Shown: positions 33,273-42,602 of the stretch, piece by piece | How positions within the stretch are numbered: the stretch's first letter is position 1 | How the letters are laid out: each line of letters begins with the position of its first letter | Source of the DNA: Bacteroidales bacterium | GTDB taxonomy: Bacteria > Bacteroidota > Bacteroidia > Bacteroidales > Paludibacteraceae | Assembly (NCBI GenBank): GCA_022777485.1 | Contig: JALFGC010000106.1 | Location: 1-60,663, forward strand | Length of the DNA: 60,663 bases | Reading direction: 5' to 3' | Notes under the pieces: model-generated | Seen by the model: the letters and a program-made list of their open reading frames with translations, nothing else | Databases searched by the model: none | Told to the model about the DNA's origin: nothing | Program-made: the position numbers and the translations under genes

Positions 33273-34187
33273 TTGAGAGAATTCGTCCGCCATATTGAAT
33301 CTGCCTTGCAAGGTTTCTATCCGCCCGATGAATGTCGGGCGTTGGCGTGGTGGGTCGCAGAGGAAACGACCGGGTTCTCACGCACACAAATCCTTTCGGG
33401 CTGCAAAGATACAAAAATTATTCCAAATATAGAAATTATTTTGCAGAGATTGCAAAAAAAAGAGCCTATTCAGTATATTTTTGGTCATACTTTGTGGCGC
33501 GGGCTCGACTTGCAACTCTCTCCCGCGACCCTCATCCCCCGTCCCGAAACGGCAGAATTAGTGGATTTTATCACCCAAGACCAAGCGACACAAATCTCCT
33601 CTCCCCTTTCGGGGTCCCCACAAGCAACGCGCAGTGGGGTGGTTTCAGGGAGGGATGGGGTGGGTCCTGCTGTCTTAGACATTGGCACGGGCTCTGGCTG
33701 TATCGCCATTGCCCTCAAGCAGCAGCACCCCGATTGGAATGTCTATGGACTTGATATCTCCGAGGAAGCACTCACCATCGCCCGCAGCAATGCCGAGCGC
33801 AATCACACACCTATCCAATTTGCCCAATGCGACATCCTCAGCCAAACCCCGCTGTTCACCAATCAGGACGGCAAGAAACTAACTTTCCAAATCGTGGTCT
33901 CCAATCCTCCGTATATTGCCGAGCGTGAGAAGGCGCAGATGGACACCTCCGTGCTGGACAACGAGCCGCACTCTGCGCTCTTCGTACCCGACCAAGACCC
34001 GCTCCTTTTCTACCGCCGTATCGCCGAACTCCGATTGGCACCCTATCTCTATTTCGAACTGAACGAAGCCTATGCCCAACAAACTGCCGACATGCTGCAG
34101 TCGATGGGCTATCAGGATATTATCCTAAAAAACGACTCCTATGGAAAACCGCGAATACTCGCTGCAAGAACTGACCTCACGCGCTGA
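33273..34187 (+). CDS. prmC: Release factor glutamine methyltransferase
   Basis: 304 residues. An N-terminal helical substrate-binding domain with PIQYIFGHTLW and LIPRPETAELV leads to the SAM site VLDIGTGSGCIAIAL, and the catalytic NPPY is at 211-214. It methylates the GGQ glutamine of release factors. The first usable start is TTG at 33273: an in-frame stop lies at 33246-33248 and no ATG precedes the conserved helices. Between the PRPETAELV motif and VLDIGTG lie about 23 extra residues (SSPLSGSPQATRSGVVSGRD), coded by a palindromic GC-rich element. recX overlaps its end by 47 bp. Confidence 0.93.
   Translation: MREFVRHIESALQGFYPPDECRALAWWVAEETTGFSRTQILSGCKDTKIIPNIEIILQRLQKKEPIQYIFGHTLWRGLDLQLSPATLIPRPETAELVDFITQDQATQISSPLSGSPQATRSGVVSGRDGVGPAVLDIGTGSGCIAIALKQQHPDWNVYGLDISEEALTIARSNAERNHTPIQFAQCDILSQTPLFTNQDGKKLTFQIVVSNPPYIAEREKAQMDTSVLDNEPHSALFVPDQDPLLFYRRIAELRLAPYLYFELNEAYAQQTADMLQSMGYQDIILKNDSYGKPRILAARTDLTR
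33595..33668. repeat. GC-rich palindromic element inside prmC
   Basis: Contains CCCC-TTTC-GGGG and a wider inverted pair TCCCCACAAGC/GCAGTGGGG. Read on the minus strand it opens GGACCCACCCCATCCCTCCC, close to the element in ribD. It is in frame, between two conserved motifs of the enzyme. Confidence 0.7.
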
Positions 34188-34587
34188 GAATTACTGCGCC
34201 CGTGCGGAACATTGCGCCTCTGAGGTACGCACGAAAATCCTCGCTTGGGGCGGCATGCCCGCGCAGGCAGAAACCATCATCAGCCATCTCTACGACTACC
34301 ACTACTTGGACGACGCTCGCTATTGTCGCGCCTACACCCACGACAAACTGCTCTACCAACATTGGGGCAAGGTGAAAATCCGTGCCATGCTACAAGCACG
34401 ACAACTGCCATCCTCGGAGATACTGTCTGCCCTCCAAAACATAGATGAAACCGAGTATAATCGGATTTTGCTCGCCCTCCTTGCAACAAAGAAAAACGCC
34501 ACCCGCGAAGCCAAAATCCGCTTCCTCCTCCAACGCGGTTTCGAGTACGCAACCATCCTCCGTGCGCTGGAAAACTGCTCAAAATGA
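34141..34587 (+). CDS. recX: RecX regulatory protein
   Basis: 148 residues made of three-helix RecX repeats: CARAEHCASEVRTKILAWG, YLDDARYCRAYTHDKLLYQHWGKVKIRAML and ATREAKIRFLLQRGFEYATIL. It limits RecA filament growth in species where it was studied. The start overlaps the prmC end by 47 bp in another frame, an unusually long overlap; a later start would lose the first helix. recA is not in the window. Confidence 0.85.
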   Translation: MENREYSLQELTSRAENYCARAEHCASEVRTKILAWGGMPAQAETIISHLYDYHYLDDARYCRAYTHDKLLYQHWGKVKIRAMLQARQLPSSEILSALQNIDETEYNRILLALLATKKNATREAKIRFLLQRGFEYATILRALENCSK

Positions 34588-34697
34588 TAGTCTTGCGTTC
34601 AATATAGTCAAGTCCTTGCTGGTGTAGATGCCTGCCCCGAAGGGGCGACATATCCCAACGCAGGGGGCTACTCTACGAACGCACTCCCCTAACCCCC

Positions 34698-34836
34698 AAA
34701 AAGTACGATTCTTAAGATTTCTATGCCGATTTCCCGCGGCTATTTTTTCGTGTATCTCTCGCGGGTCTCTCGCGGGTCTCCCGCGGGTCGTCAGCGAGGC
34801 AACCCTGCACAAAAACTATACGATTGTTAAGATTCC
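34698..34836 (+). repeat. Intergenic repeat element, copy B
   Basis: Same layout as copy A: GTACGATTCTTAAGATTTC (34703-34721), a T-run, three 11-bp units with a CGCGGGTC core (34758-34790), then ATACGATTGTTAAGATTCC (34818-34836). It is downstream of recX in the same direction. Confidence 0.85.
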
Positions 34837-34859
34837 CCATCTCTATGCCATCATCAAAC

Positions 34860-34900
34860 AAAAGAGGCTACCTAACCAACCGTTAAGCAGCCTCTTTTTA
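34860..34900 (+). terminator. Terminator between recX and the 925-residue gene
   Basis: AAAAGAGGCT (34860-34869) and AGCCTCTTTT (34889-34898) form a perfect 10-bp stem with a 19-nt loop, followed by TTATT. A-run and T-run flank it, so it can act in both directions, as its convergent position suggests. Confidence 0.75.
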
Positions 34901-34932
34901 TTCATGCGCTATGTGTTGCGCAGGGAGTAGTC

Positions 34933-37710
34933 TTATTGAATCTTTGCGCCCAATACGTTGTACTCTACGCCGTTCATGCGGATGATGAGTTGCCCGTCGC
35001 GAACGAACTTCTCAGCTTGCCCCTCAACGGTAGCATTGAAGATACCCTCGGGTTTAGCGGGGAAGTTTACGGTCAAGGTGTTGTCAGCATATGTCCAAAC
35101 GAAGGTATATACACCATCTACATCGGCAGCGAGAGTCGGGTTCTTGCCATTGTCCTTGCCGTCAATCTTCTCTTGCTTGATGAAGACGAATGCGTTCGCC
35201 TCGCGGGTGAAGGTGTCGCCCTCGGTGTTAGCCGTCCACATCCATGCAATTTGATTGCCGGTAGCGTCAATCTGCTTGATACCGAAGTTGTAGCTTCCTT
35301 CTTTCATCTCTACCGTAGCAGTAGCGGTTGCTTTATCCTCTGCAATCTTCAATACAGGACCGCCCCAGTCCTTAACCCATGAGCCATGCAATTGATATTG
35401 AGCAACCTCAGGTTCGGGCTCTTCTTTTGCCTTTGCTGTAGCACTGATGAAGTAAACTTGGAGCTGTTCTTTGAATACCGATACTGCACAAACGATGTCG
35501 TAGATGCTATCTGCGGAGAAGGTTTGAGCCACCTTAAACTTGTTGTATATAACCAATGTGGTGTCTTTCCAAACGGCTGTGATGGTCTCTTGGCTTGCGG
35601 TGGTGAAAGTGTCAGCCTCGTTCACCGTTACGCCCTCGATGCGAATATACTTATTTACATCCGCAAGGGTGATAACCTCCTCTTGCAATGCAGGCTCGGG
35701 AGCTACGCCGGCTTTCACATTCAGTTTGTCCACAGTCATGCTCGGTACAATCTCTACCAAGTTATTGTAAACATCAATCTTACCTACCAGCCCGGTAACA
35801 GTATCACCTGCGTTCAAACCATAGTTAGATGATTTGTTGTAAATCAATGCCGAACCGGTTGCATCTTTGATGTAGGTGTAAGAACCATTTACGTAAGCTA
35901 CCACAAACTCATCCAAAGCAAGCACAGTGTTTTTAGCAGCTACGTTAGCCTCAGCGCAAGAGGTCAGTTCGCCTACTACGATGGTAGTGTTCTCCTTGAT
36001 GACCACCGTGTAAACGCTGTCAACACCTTCTGCTGCTACACCATTAACCAAAACAGGTGCTGCGGTCTTGAACGAAACCTCGGTACCTTGCAGCACGTTA
36101 AAATTCTTTTTCAGGTTTTTGATTGCCACAATGCGGTCTTTGGTTGCATCCTCTACTACAGCATCGCCTGCTACATAGATACCTACAGTATATACCTCAG
36201 CGGTGTCTGCAAAGATTTTGAATACATCACCGTCTGCGAAAGTCGGATTTACAGAAGATTCCCATGACTGCAACATAATGAGAGAATCATTCTGGTAGAA
36301 TACAGGAGTAGGAGACATGTAAACATAGAAATTATTATCCGTTTCATCAAATTTGATTAACGAATAACCTGTCTGTAACTTCCCATCGCCAGGTAACATA
36401 TTATCGTACTCGCTGTTTTTGAATGAAGGATAAGAATATTTCGTTGCATCATCTACATACAGCATCAAATCCAAAGTACGACGTATACTATCAGCGAATA
36501 CCTCAATGATATCATTGTCTTTGCAAGTGAATTGTCGATAGTTCAACTCTTTCTTGCCATTTATCATTACAGAGTCTATCTTGCAGGATTTATTATTGCT
36601 AATCATCATGTAAGATTGTTTGCTATTAAGAGTGAGAACGGTATCAACTCCATCTTTCAGGTCGGTAAGAGTTGTATAAACCTGATTGATGTAGCACTTA
36701 ACGGTAGCACAATTAGGATTGTGTACTTTCAAAGTAACGTTGAAATCGTGGTAAGCAATAGCTTCAATGTTCAATACCAGGGTATCAGTGATAGTAGCGC
36801 TATACATCCCTCTATAGAGATTATTCTCATTAATAGAAATAGCGTAAGTTGTTGTGTTTAAGTAGAGAAGAATTGACTTACCCCATGCTACATTGATCGT
36901 ATCATGGTATTCCACCTTTTCATTATCAACATACACGCTATCTAATGCTGCCTTCATTTCCGGCTCAGCAAAATTAAAGATGACAGGATAGGTCAAGTCT
37001 GCGGGTGCATTTACATGAATCTCAACGGAATCGCCATTAACTGCACCTGCTAACGAATAGTAATCAGGATTGTACCATCCCATACCCGGAATTAACGGAA
37101 GTACATTACCCTTGAGTTTTACTTGATATACATTTCCGTAAGGGTTAACCTGTAATGGAATGTCCTTCAATGCAGAGTCAGGAGAAAAACGAATTACATT
37201 CCAAGTACTATCTTTTAATGTAATGGTATTGCCTGATGCATACCTTAAGGTTGCACCCTTATTGTTGTCAATCCATACCAACAAAGAGTCTGTACGGGCA
37301 GCAGTAAGATCATAGGATACAACATTGTATGTCAGTCCTGCGCATTGACCACTTACATACAGCATCCACTCATTGCCTTCTCCATAAAAAGTGGGAGTGT
37401 AATCATAGTTAGGATCTGATTTGGGTAAGTTGTGGTCAATAGAAGCAACGCCCCAACCTTCTTGCACCGTTACATACACATTGCCATACCCATACGACAT
37501 ACGAGGTACATTAATAGTGTTGTCTCCCTTTACTAAGTCAATAGTGTCTTTAATTGTGTTCCAATTCGCATCAATGTGGTCATCTACTACCACCATAATG
37601 GCTTCAGGATGATCAACATGCAATGTGAATGTAACTGTGTCTTGTGCGAAGACCGTCCCTACGCTAAGCGTTGCGAACAACGCGAGCATTAAAGAATAAA
37701 TCTTTTTCAT
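34933..37710 (-). CDS. Large secreted surface protein with C-terminal GQ-NG-YNVLG motif
   Basis: 925 residues: signal peptide MKKIYSLMLALFATLSVGTVFA, then a long run of beta-rich domains. I do not recognise the first 550 residues. About 600-760 looks like an OB-fold found in Bacteroidota surface proteins (VAAKNTVLALDEFVVAYV, GDTVTGLVGKIDVYNNLVEI, YIRIEGVTV). About 790-895 is a SusE/SusF-like outer domain pattern. The last 25 residues (KFVRDGQLIIRMNG, then EYNVLGAKIQ) closely match those of the protein at 56711-57661 and may be a sorting signal, for instance for type IX secretion. Codons are AT-richer in the first half. Its own promoter is at 37777-37808. Confidence 0.75.
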   Translation of the reverse strand: MKKIYSLMLALFATLSVGTVFAQDTVTFTLHVDHPEAIMVVVDDHIDANWNTIKDTIDLVKGDNTINVPRMSYGYGNVYVTVQEGWGVASIDHNLPKSDPNYDYTPTFYGEGNEWMLYVSGQCAGLTYNVVSYDLTAARTDSLLVWIDNNKGATLRYASGNTITLKDSTWNVIRFSPDSALKDIPLQVNPYGNVYQVKLKGNVLPLIPGMGWYNPDYYSLAGAVNGDSVEIHVNAPADLTYPVIFNFAEPEMKAALDSVYVDNEKVEYHDTINVAWGKSILLYLNTTTYAISINENNLYRGMYSATITDTLVLNIEAIAYHDFNVTLKVHNPNCATVKCYINQVYTTLTDLKDGVDTVLTLNSKQSYMMISNNKSCKIDSVMINGKKELNYRQFTCKDNDIIEVFADSIRRTLDLMLYVDDATKYSYPSFKNSEYDNMLPGDGKLQTGYSLIKFDETDNNFYVYMSPTPVFYQNDSLIMLQSWESSVNPTFADGDVFKIFADTAEVYTVGIYVAGDAVVEDATKDRIVAIKNLKKNFNVLQGTEVSFKTAAPVLVNGVAAEGVDSVYTVVIKENTTIVVGELTSCAEANVAAKNTVLALDEFVVAYVNGSYTYIKDATGSALIYNKSSNYGLNAGDTVTGLVGKIDVYNNLVEIVPSMTVDKLNVKAGVAPEPALQEEVITLADVNKYIRIEGVTVNEADTFTTASQETITAVWKDTTLVIYNKFKVAQTFSADSIYDIVCAVSVFKEQLQVYFISATAKAKEEPEPEVAQYQLHGSWVKDWGGPVLKIAEDKATATATVEMKEGSYNFGIKQIDATGNQIAWMWTANTEGDTFTREANAFVFIKQEKIDGKDNGKNPTLAADVDGVYTFVWTYADNTLTVNFPAKPEGIFNATVEGQAEKFVRDGQLIIRMNGVEYNVLGAKIQ

Positions 37711-37776
37711 AATGAATAAAAAATTAGTTAATAATATGAGTTGTTTTGTCTAAAGTCGCCAAATAACAACCGCGTG

Positions 37777-37808
37777 CAAAGATACATCTTTTTTTGCGAA
37801 TATCCAAA
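37777..37808 (-). promoter_or_regulatory. Promoter for the 925-residue surface protein
   Basis: On the minus strand TTTG (37805-37808), 20 bp, TATCTTTG (37777-37784), about 65 bp before the ATG. Confidence 0.8.
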
Positions 37809-37890
37809 TCTTTCGTGGTAAAAAATTGTTTTTTTCTGCATTTTTGACCTGTTTTTTACCTAATTTATCGGATTATCGGCATAGTTTGTT

Positions 37891-38487
37891 TCACAACTGC
37901 CCTGCTTCCACAAGGTGAATCACGCGCTCGATGATGGCATCTTTGTCGTTGCCGTCGTACTCCTCTTTCAGGTCGTTCTTGAAGAGTTTGGCAACGAACT
38001 GCCACCAATTCGCGCTCGCCTTGCCTCGGTAAAGTTTGATGAGGTCGTAACTCGTATGGTCGGTCTCTCGCGACATCAGGAGCATCAGCATCTGCCCTTG
38101 CGAGGCATACATGTGGCGAAAGTCGTCCTCGTACTTATTAAAGAGGTATTTCTCGTATTTCTTCCACCATCGTTTGCGCTCTTTGGGGTCTTGTATCTTA
38201 GCCAACTCCTCGTCAGCAAATTCCATGTCTGCGCGTATCATGCGGGCATAGGGCAGCGTCTTCTTCACGTCGCGCACGGTGCGCCAGTAGAACCGCTCCT
38301 GCCGCTTGTTCTTGAACTTCAGCGGTGCATACACATAAAGGTCATGCAGTGCCACCATATACACAGTATCCCCGTTCTCCACCTTTGCAAGCACCTGCTC
38401 CTGCCCGCAGACAGGCACAGAAAAAGAGCAAAGGCACACAGAAAGCCATAGCGATAACAGGCTGATATGTACCTTTGCTCTTTTCAT
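37891..38487 (-). CDS. DUF4294 family protein
   Basis: 198 residues: signal peptide ending near VCGQEQ. The DUF4294 core follows, with VENGDTVYMVALHDLYVYAPLKFKN, YWRTVRDVKKTLPYA, LFNKYEDDFRHMYASQGQMLMLLMSRETDHTSYDLIK and RGKASANWWQFVAKLF. The family is restricted to Bacteroidota and its function is unknown. proS follows the same strand upstream by about 50 bp. Confidence 0.88.
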   Translation of the reverse strand: MKRAKVHISLLSLWLSVCLCSFSVPVCGQEQVLAKVENGDTVYMVALHDLYVYAPLKFKNKRQERFYWRTVRDVKKTLPYARMIRADMEFADEELAKIQDPKERKRWWKKYEKYLFNKYEDDFRHMYASQGQMLMLLMSRETDHTSYDLIKLYRGKASANWWQFVAKLFKNDLKEEYDGNDKDAIIERVIHLVEAGQL

Positions 38488-38540
38488 CGTTGGGGTTTAA
38501 GGAAAATAATACCTATAAATATAGGCATGCTAAACAAACC

Positions 38541-40031
38541 TTAGTAAGCCAGCGCGAAGACCACCCTGCCGGCGGAGGGCTTACCGGTAACCATGCAGGT
38601 GCCGGGCTCGGAGTGGTGTCCGGGCAAGTCTTGCAGCGGGATGCAGCGGATAGTTGCTTTTGTGTCGGCTTTTATCTTCTCCTCGGTCTCTGGTGTACCG
38701 TCCCAGTGGCAGAGCAGGAAACCGCCTTTCTTGATTTCCTCCTTGAACTCCTCGTAAGTATTTACTTCGCGGGTGTTGGCGATACGGAAGTCCAGTGCTT
38801 TCTTATAGATGTTCTTCTGAATCTCCTCCAGCAGCGACTGAATCCGCTCGACGATACCATCTATCGTTACCGTCTCTTTCTCCATTGTATCGCGGCGGGC
38901 AATCTCGATGGTGTTGTTCTCAAGGTCGCGTCCGCCCATTGCGAGGCGCACGGGCACACCCTTCAACTCATAGTCGGCGAACTTATAGCCCGGCGTGTAT
39001 TTCTCGCTCGTGTCAAGTTTCACGCGGATACCGAGCGCTTGCAGTTGCTCTGCCAGCGGGTTCAGTTTAGCGAGCAACTCATCCAACTGCTCTTGTTTCT
39101 TGAAGATAGGCACTATCACCACTTGTATCGGTGCCAAGTGGGGCGGGAGCACCAGTCCGTTGTCGTCGGAGTGGGTCATGATGAGTGCACCCATCAGGCG
39201 TGTGGACACGCCCCACGAGGTAGCCCATACGTACTCGTATTTGTTCTCTTTCGAGAGGAACTGCACATCAAACGATTTGGCGAAGTTCTGCCCAAGGAAG
39301 TGGCTCGTGCCGGCTTGCAGCGCCTTGCCGTCTTGCATCATCGCCTCTATGCAGTAGGTGTTGAGTGCACCCGCAAAACGCTCGTTGGGCGACTTCACTC
39401 CCTTCACCACAGGTATCGCCATAATATCTTCGGCGAAGTCGGCGTACACATCCAGCATCTGCCGCGCGAAGTCCTCCGCTTCCTCTTGGGTCGCGTGCGC
39501 GGTATGCCCCTCCTGCCAAAGGAACTCGGCGGTACGCAAGAACAAGCGCGTGCGCATCTCCCAGCGCATCACATTGCACCACTGGTTGCACAGGATAGGC
39601 AGGTCGCGGTAACTGGAAATCCAGTTCTTGTAGGTGGACCAGATAATGGTCTCCGAGGTCGGACGGATAATCAACTCCTCCTCCAAGCGCGCATCGGGGT
39701 CCACGATAACGCCCTTGCCATCGGGGTCGTTCTTCAGGCGGTGGTGCGTAACCACGGCGCACTCTTTGGCAAAGCCCTCCACATGCTCTGCCTCACGGCT
39801 CAAGAAGGACTTCGGGATGAGCAAGGGGAAATAGGCGTTCTTCACGCCTTTCGCCTTGAAACGCTTGTCGAGGTTCGCCTGAATGGCTTCCCATATCGCA
39901 TAGCCGTACGGCTTGATAACCATGCAACCGCGCACCGCGGACTGCTCTGCAAGATCTGCTTTTACTACCAATTCGTTGTACCACTTCGAGTAGTCTTCGC
40001 TACGGGGGGTCAGTTTCTGAAAATTTGCCAT
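38541..40031 (-). CDS. proS: Prolyl-tRNA synthetase
   Basis: 496 residues, the shorter archaeal/eukaryote-like ProRS without the editing insert. Class II motifs are clear: motif 2 around [47 protein letters not shown] before it, and motif 3 near [25 protein letters not shown]. The anticodon-binding domain and a C-terminal zinc-like region ending VVFALAY follow. It charges tRNA-Pro. This form is usual in Bacteroidota. Confidence 0.97.
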   Translation of the reverse strand: MANFQKLTPRSEDYSKWYNELVVKADLAEQSAVRGCMVIKPYGYAIWEAIQANLDKRFKAKGVKNAYFPLLIPKSFLSREAEHVEGFAKECAVVTHHRLKNDPDGKGVIVDPDARLEEELIIRPTSETIIWSTYKNWISSYRDLPILCNQWCNVMRWEMRTRLFLRTAEFLWQEGHTAHATQEEAEDFARQMLDVYADFAEDIMAIPVVKGVKSPNERFAGALNTYCIEAMMQDGKALQAGTSHFLGQNFAKSFDVQFLSKENKYEYVWATSWGVSTRLMGALIMTHSDDNGLVLPPHLAPIQVVIVPIFKKQEQLDELLAKLNPLAEQLQALGIRVKLDTSEKYTPGYKFADYELKGVPVRLAMGGRDLENNTIEIARRDTMEKETVTIDGIVERIQSLLEEIQKNIYKKALDFRIANTREVNTYEEFKEEIKKGGFLLCHWDGTPETEEKIKADTKATIRCIPLQDLPGHHSEPGTCMVTGKPSAGRVVFALAY

Positions 40032-40090
40032 ATTCTATCTTGGAGTTTTCTGAGTATTCGGAATATCCTGAGTAATCTTATATCGCTTAT

Positions 40091-41074
40091 TTATCGGAGG
40101 ACATACGCCTTCCTCAGCCGTTCAAAGCCGTCGGGGTGTGCTTTCAGTTCCTCGGTGATACGCTGCAACCACCCGGGAGCGCTATCGCCCAAACGAGCGT
40201 GCAAAGTTACTGCTTTTTTGTCAATTATGCAAGCCTTTCGCTGAAAAAAGCGGCAGAAAGCGTCCAAAACCTGCTGAGACGCGTTTATTTTCCCTTCCAG
40301 CGAGTAGCCCGCTATGTGGTAAGATGCCAGCCACGCCTGCCGTAGCAGGGCGCGGTTGATGTCGGGTTCTCCTTCCCAAGTGTCAATGGCGCAAGGCAAG
40401 CCCGAATGCAGCAACGCCTCTTCGTCCACTACCCCACCGCGCGCAGCATTGATAATCAGCGTCCCCGGACGACAATGCACTAAGAACTCCGCATCGCAGA
40501 GGTGGTATGTAAGGTACGCGCCCGCGCGCGTGAGAGGCGTGTGGAAAGTAATCACATCGGCTTCGGCTGCCAACTGCGCCAAGGGGAAATGCGCCCCTTT
40601 CGGTGGGTCGCTCACCAGCACACGCATACCTTTGCGCTCAGCCATCGCTTTCACCTTGCTCCCCACATGTCCGCACCCCACTATCCCAAGCGTCAATCGG
40701 TCAGACAGCGTAGCGGTCGGACAGCGCAGCGGTCGTTCAGTCGCAAGACGGTCGTTCAGTCGAAGACACTCCTCCACATAGTCGCACACCGCCTGCGCAT
40801 TGCACCCGGGCGCAGACGCCCAGGCTATCCCCGACTGCTCCAAGTATGGAATATCAAGGTGGTCTGTCCCGATGGTCGCCGTAGCCACAAAACTCACGCG
40901 CGTACCTTCTAATAGAGCACCATCCACACGCGTGCGGGTACGCACAAACAACGCCTCCGCGTCCACTACCGACTCATGCGTAATCGCTTCCGGCGCCAAT
41001 GCCACTACCGCCACGCCCTGCGCTTGCAACGCCTCTGCCAAGAAAGGGATATATTGGTCTATAACTGCTTTCAT
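40091..41074 (-). CDS. pdxB: Erythronate-4-phosphate dehydrogenase
   Basis: 327 residues of the D-2-hydroxyacid dehydrogenase family. VRTRTRVDGALLEGTRVSFVATATIGTDHLD and the NAD-binding GIVGCGHVGSKV are followed by NAARGGVVDEEAL with the catalytic Arg and the YHIAGYSLEGK of PdxB. It performs the second step of the DXP-independent pyridoxal phosphate route. Upstream of GIVGCG there are extra residues (RLATERPLRCPTATLSDRL) coded by a tandem-like repeat at 40698-40766. I see no strong promoter directly before it. Confidence 0.92.
   Translation of the reverse strand: MKAVIDQYIPFLAEALQAQGVAVVALAPEAITHESVVDAEALFVRTRTRVDGALLEGTRVSFVATATIGTDHLDIPYLEQSGIAWASAPGCNAQAVCDYVEECLRLNDRLATERPLRCPTATLSDRLTLGIVGCGHVGSKVKAMAERKGMRVLVSDPPKGAHFPLAQLAAEADVITFHTPLTRAGAYLTYHLCDAEFLVHCRPGTLIINAARGGVVDEEALLHSGLPCAIDTWEGEPDINRALLRQAWLASYHIAGYSLEGKINASQQVLDAFCRFFQRKACIIDKKAVTLHARLGDSAPGWLQRITEELKAHPDGFERLRKAYVLR
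40698..40766. repeat. Direct repeats inside pdxB
   Basis: Units beginning CGGTC recur four times (CGGTCAGACAGCGTAG, CGGTCGGACAGCGCAG, CGGTCGTTCAGTCGCAAGA, CGGTCGTTCAGTCGAAGA) in frame, between the substrate domain and the NAD-binding glycine loop. Confidence 0.75.
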
Positions 41075-41429
41075 CTTTGACTCTTGCGGGTATTGTTACA
41101 AACATATTTGCACAATTCTTGAAAATACTTGTTCTAAAAAGCAAGTTTTCGTTGATTATTGTGAGTATTATTGTCCGTTTTCGTAACCCAAATACACATT
41201 CGCCCACAAAGTTACACTTTTTTTCTGACACTCGCAATACTTTCCTGTATTTTTATCGCCATTTTCCTCCATTAGCCGTACATTTCGAAACGATTACGGC
41301 AAAAGGACGGCAAAAAGACGAAGGAAATAGGCAGGTAGAAGCGGAGTAGAAGCAAAGAATAAGCAGGGAATAAACAGAGAAAACAAGTTTTAATGGCTCT
41401 TTTAATGGTCTTTAACGGAGAATAAAGAC

Positions 41430-41467
41430 CACCCCCGCAGACCAATTATCTGCGAGGGTGTGTTTTT
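41430..41467 (+). terminator. Hairpin in the pdxB-panC spacer
   Basis: CACCCCCGCAGA (41430-41441) and TCTGCGAGGGTG (41449-41460) pair with one mismatch and are followed by TGTTTTT. On the minus strand the stem is followed by a weaker TCTTTATT, so it may end panC transcripts. The rest of 41075-41636 shows no gene; I see only a short TTTAATGG direct repeat before this hairpin. Confidence 0.55.
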
Positions 41468-41636
41468 GGCAATGCCTCTACCCGAATAGAAACACCCGCC
41501 GACGCCAAATATCTTCCACCCGCCAATGCCACCCCTCCTCCGTCCGAAATCTTTCCCAATCTCTACGAGGCGTAGCCGAAGTAAGGCATTAGAAGGGTCA
41601 TTAATGGCGAACGAGCCTCTCCTTAACGGCAACCAA

Positions 41637-42491
41637 TCAGTACTTGATGTTATCTATCAGCCTTACGGGTCCGCAATAGACCGTTACGCAGCCGATGGCG
41701 TGGGAGAAATCGGCGGCGGGCAGCAGGGTAGATTGGTCTACTATCTCGTAGTACTCCACTTCCAGCCCCTCCACGGCATTGATAGTATCCACCACGCGCT
41801 GCTGCACCTCGGCAACGGGCTGCGTCTGCGCCCACTCGCGACTCTCGAAGAGGATACGGGAGATATTCACCGCTGTCTGCTTCTCGCTCTCAGAGAGGCG
41901 CTCGTTGCGGCTGCTGAGCGCCAGTCCTGACTCCTCGCGGACAATAGGACAACCGATGATTTGCAGGTCGCCGAAGGTGCCTGCCAGCGATGAATCGCTG
42001 ACCATGTGGCGGATGATGGCGAGTTGCTGATAGTCTTTCTCGCCGAAGTAAGCGCGGTCGGGGCGCACAAGATAAAACAGGCGGCTTACCACCTGTACCA
42101 CGCCGTTGAAATGCCCGGGGCGCATCTTGCCTTCCATCACTTGGTCAAGCCCGTTGAAGTCAAACGGGAAGGTGCTGTTCATCTCCTCGGCGGTGTACAT
42201 CTCTTCTGGCGTGGGAGCAAAGAGAAAATGCGCCCCGAGGTTAGAGAGCAAGTCCGCATCGCGCCAGATATTGCGCGGGTACTTGGCAAGGTCTTCTTTG
42301 TTGTTGAACTGGGTGGGATTAACGAAGACAGAGACAAAACTTACATCGTTCTCGCTGACGCAGCGTCTGACGAGCGAGGCATGCCCCGCGTGGAGTGCAC
42401 CCATCGTAGGCACCAGCCCGATGGTCTTGTTCTGCTGTTTGCAAGCCTCTACATGTTGGAGGAGTTCTTGCTTGGTGGTGATGATTTGCAT
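41637..42491 (-). CDS. panC: Pantoate-beta-alanine ligase
   Basis: 284 residues from MQIITTKQ (42491); a longer open frame to 42584 runs through leader repeats and is not used. PTMGALHAGHASLV carries the HxGH nucleotide motif, FVNPTQFNNKEDLAKYPR follows, and GEKDYQQLAIIRHMV is the C-terminal signature. It makes pantothenate. The neighbouring glycogen-synthase-like and DUF4270 genes on the other strand are the usual Bacteroidales company of panC. Confidence 0.96.
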   Translation of the reverse strand: MQIITTKQELLQHVEACKQQNKTIGLVPTMGALHAGHASLVRRCVSENDVSFVSVFVNPTQFNNKEDLAKYPRNIWRDADLLSNLGAHFLFAPTPEEMYTAEEMNSTFPFDFNGLDQVMEGKMRPGHFNGVVQVVSRLFYLVRPDRAYFGEKDYQQLAIIRHMVSDSSLAGTFGDLQIIGCPIVREESGLALSSRNERLSESEKQTAVNISRILFESREWAQTQPVAEVQQRVVDTINAVEGLEVEYYEIVDQSTLLPAADFSHAIGCVTVYCGPVRLIDNIKY

Positions 42492-42555
42492 ATTGCGTTG
42501 ATTGAAATGTCTGGTCGCGGGGCTCGGTGGTATGCCGTACGGGGCAAGGATAAGC

Positions 42556-42584
42556 ATACCTGAAACCTGAAAACTTGAAACCAT
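42556..42584. repeat. GAAACTTG-type repeat in the panC leader
   Basis: ACCTGAAACCTGAAAACTTG followed by AAACC; same flavour as 8589-8664 and 25268-25331. Confidence 0.55.
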
Positions 42585-42602
42585 TCTGCCTCAAAAAGCC
42601 TG

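Noticed and set aside
38475..40244. 589-codon plus-strand open frame opposite proS
   Set aside because: Fully antisense to prolyl-tRNA synthetase and the pdxB end; composition is Leu/His/Val-rich as expected from reverse-strand codons.
41075..41429. Small plus-strand gene at 41077-41349
   Set aside because: Low-complexity, Phe/Ile/Asn-rich product in an AT-rich spacer, with no promoter placed for it.
42492..42602. Riboswitch before panC
   Set aside because: GGTATGC and GCATACC can pair, but I see no conserved core of any riboswitch class I know.
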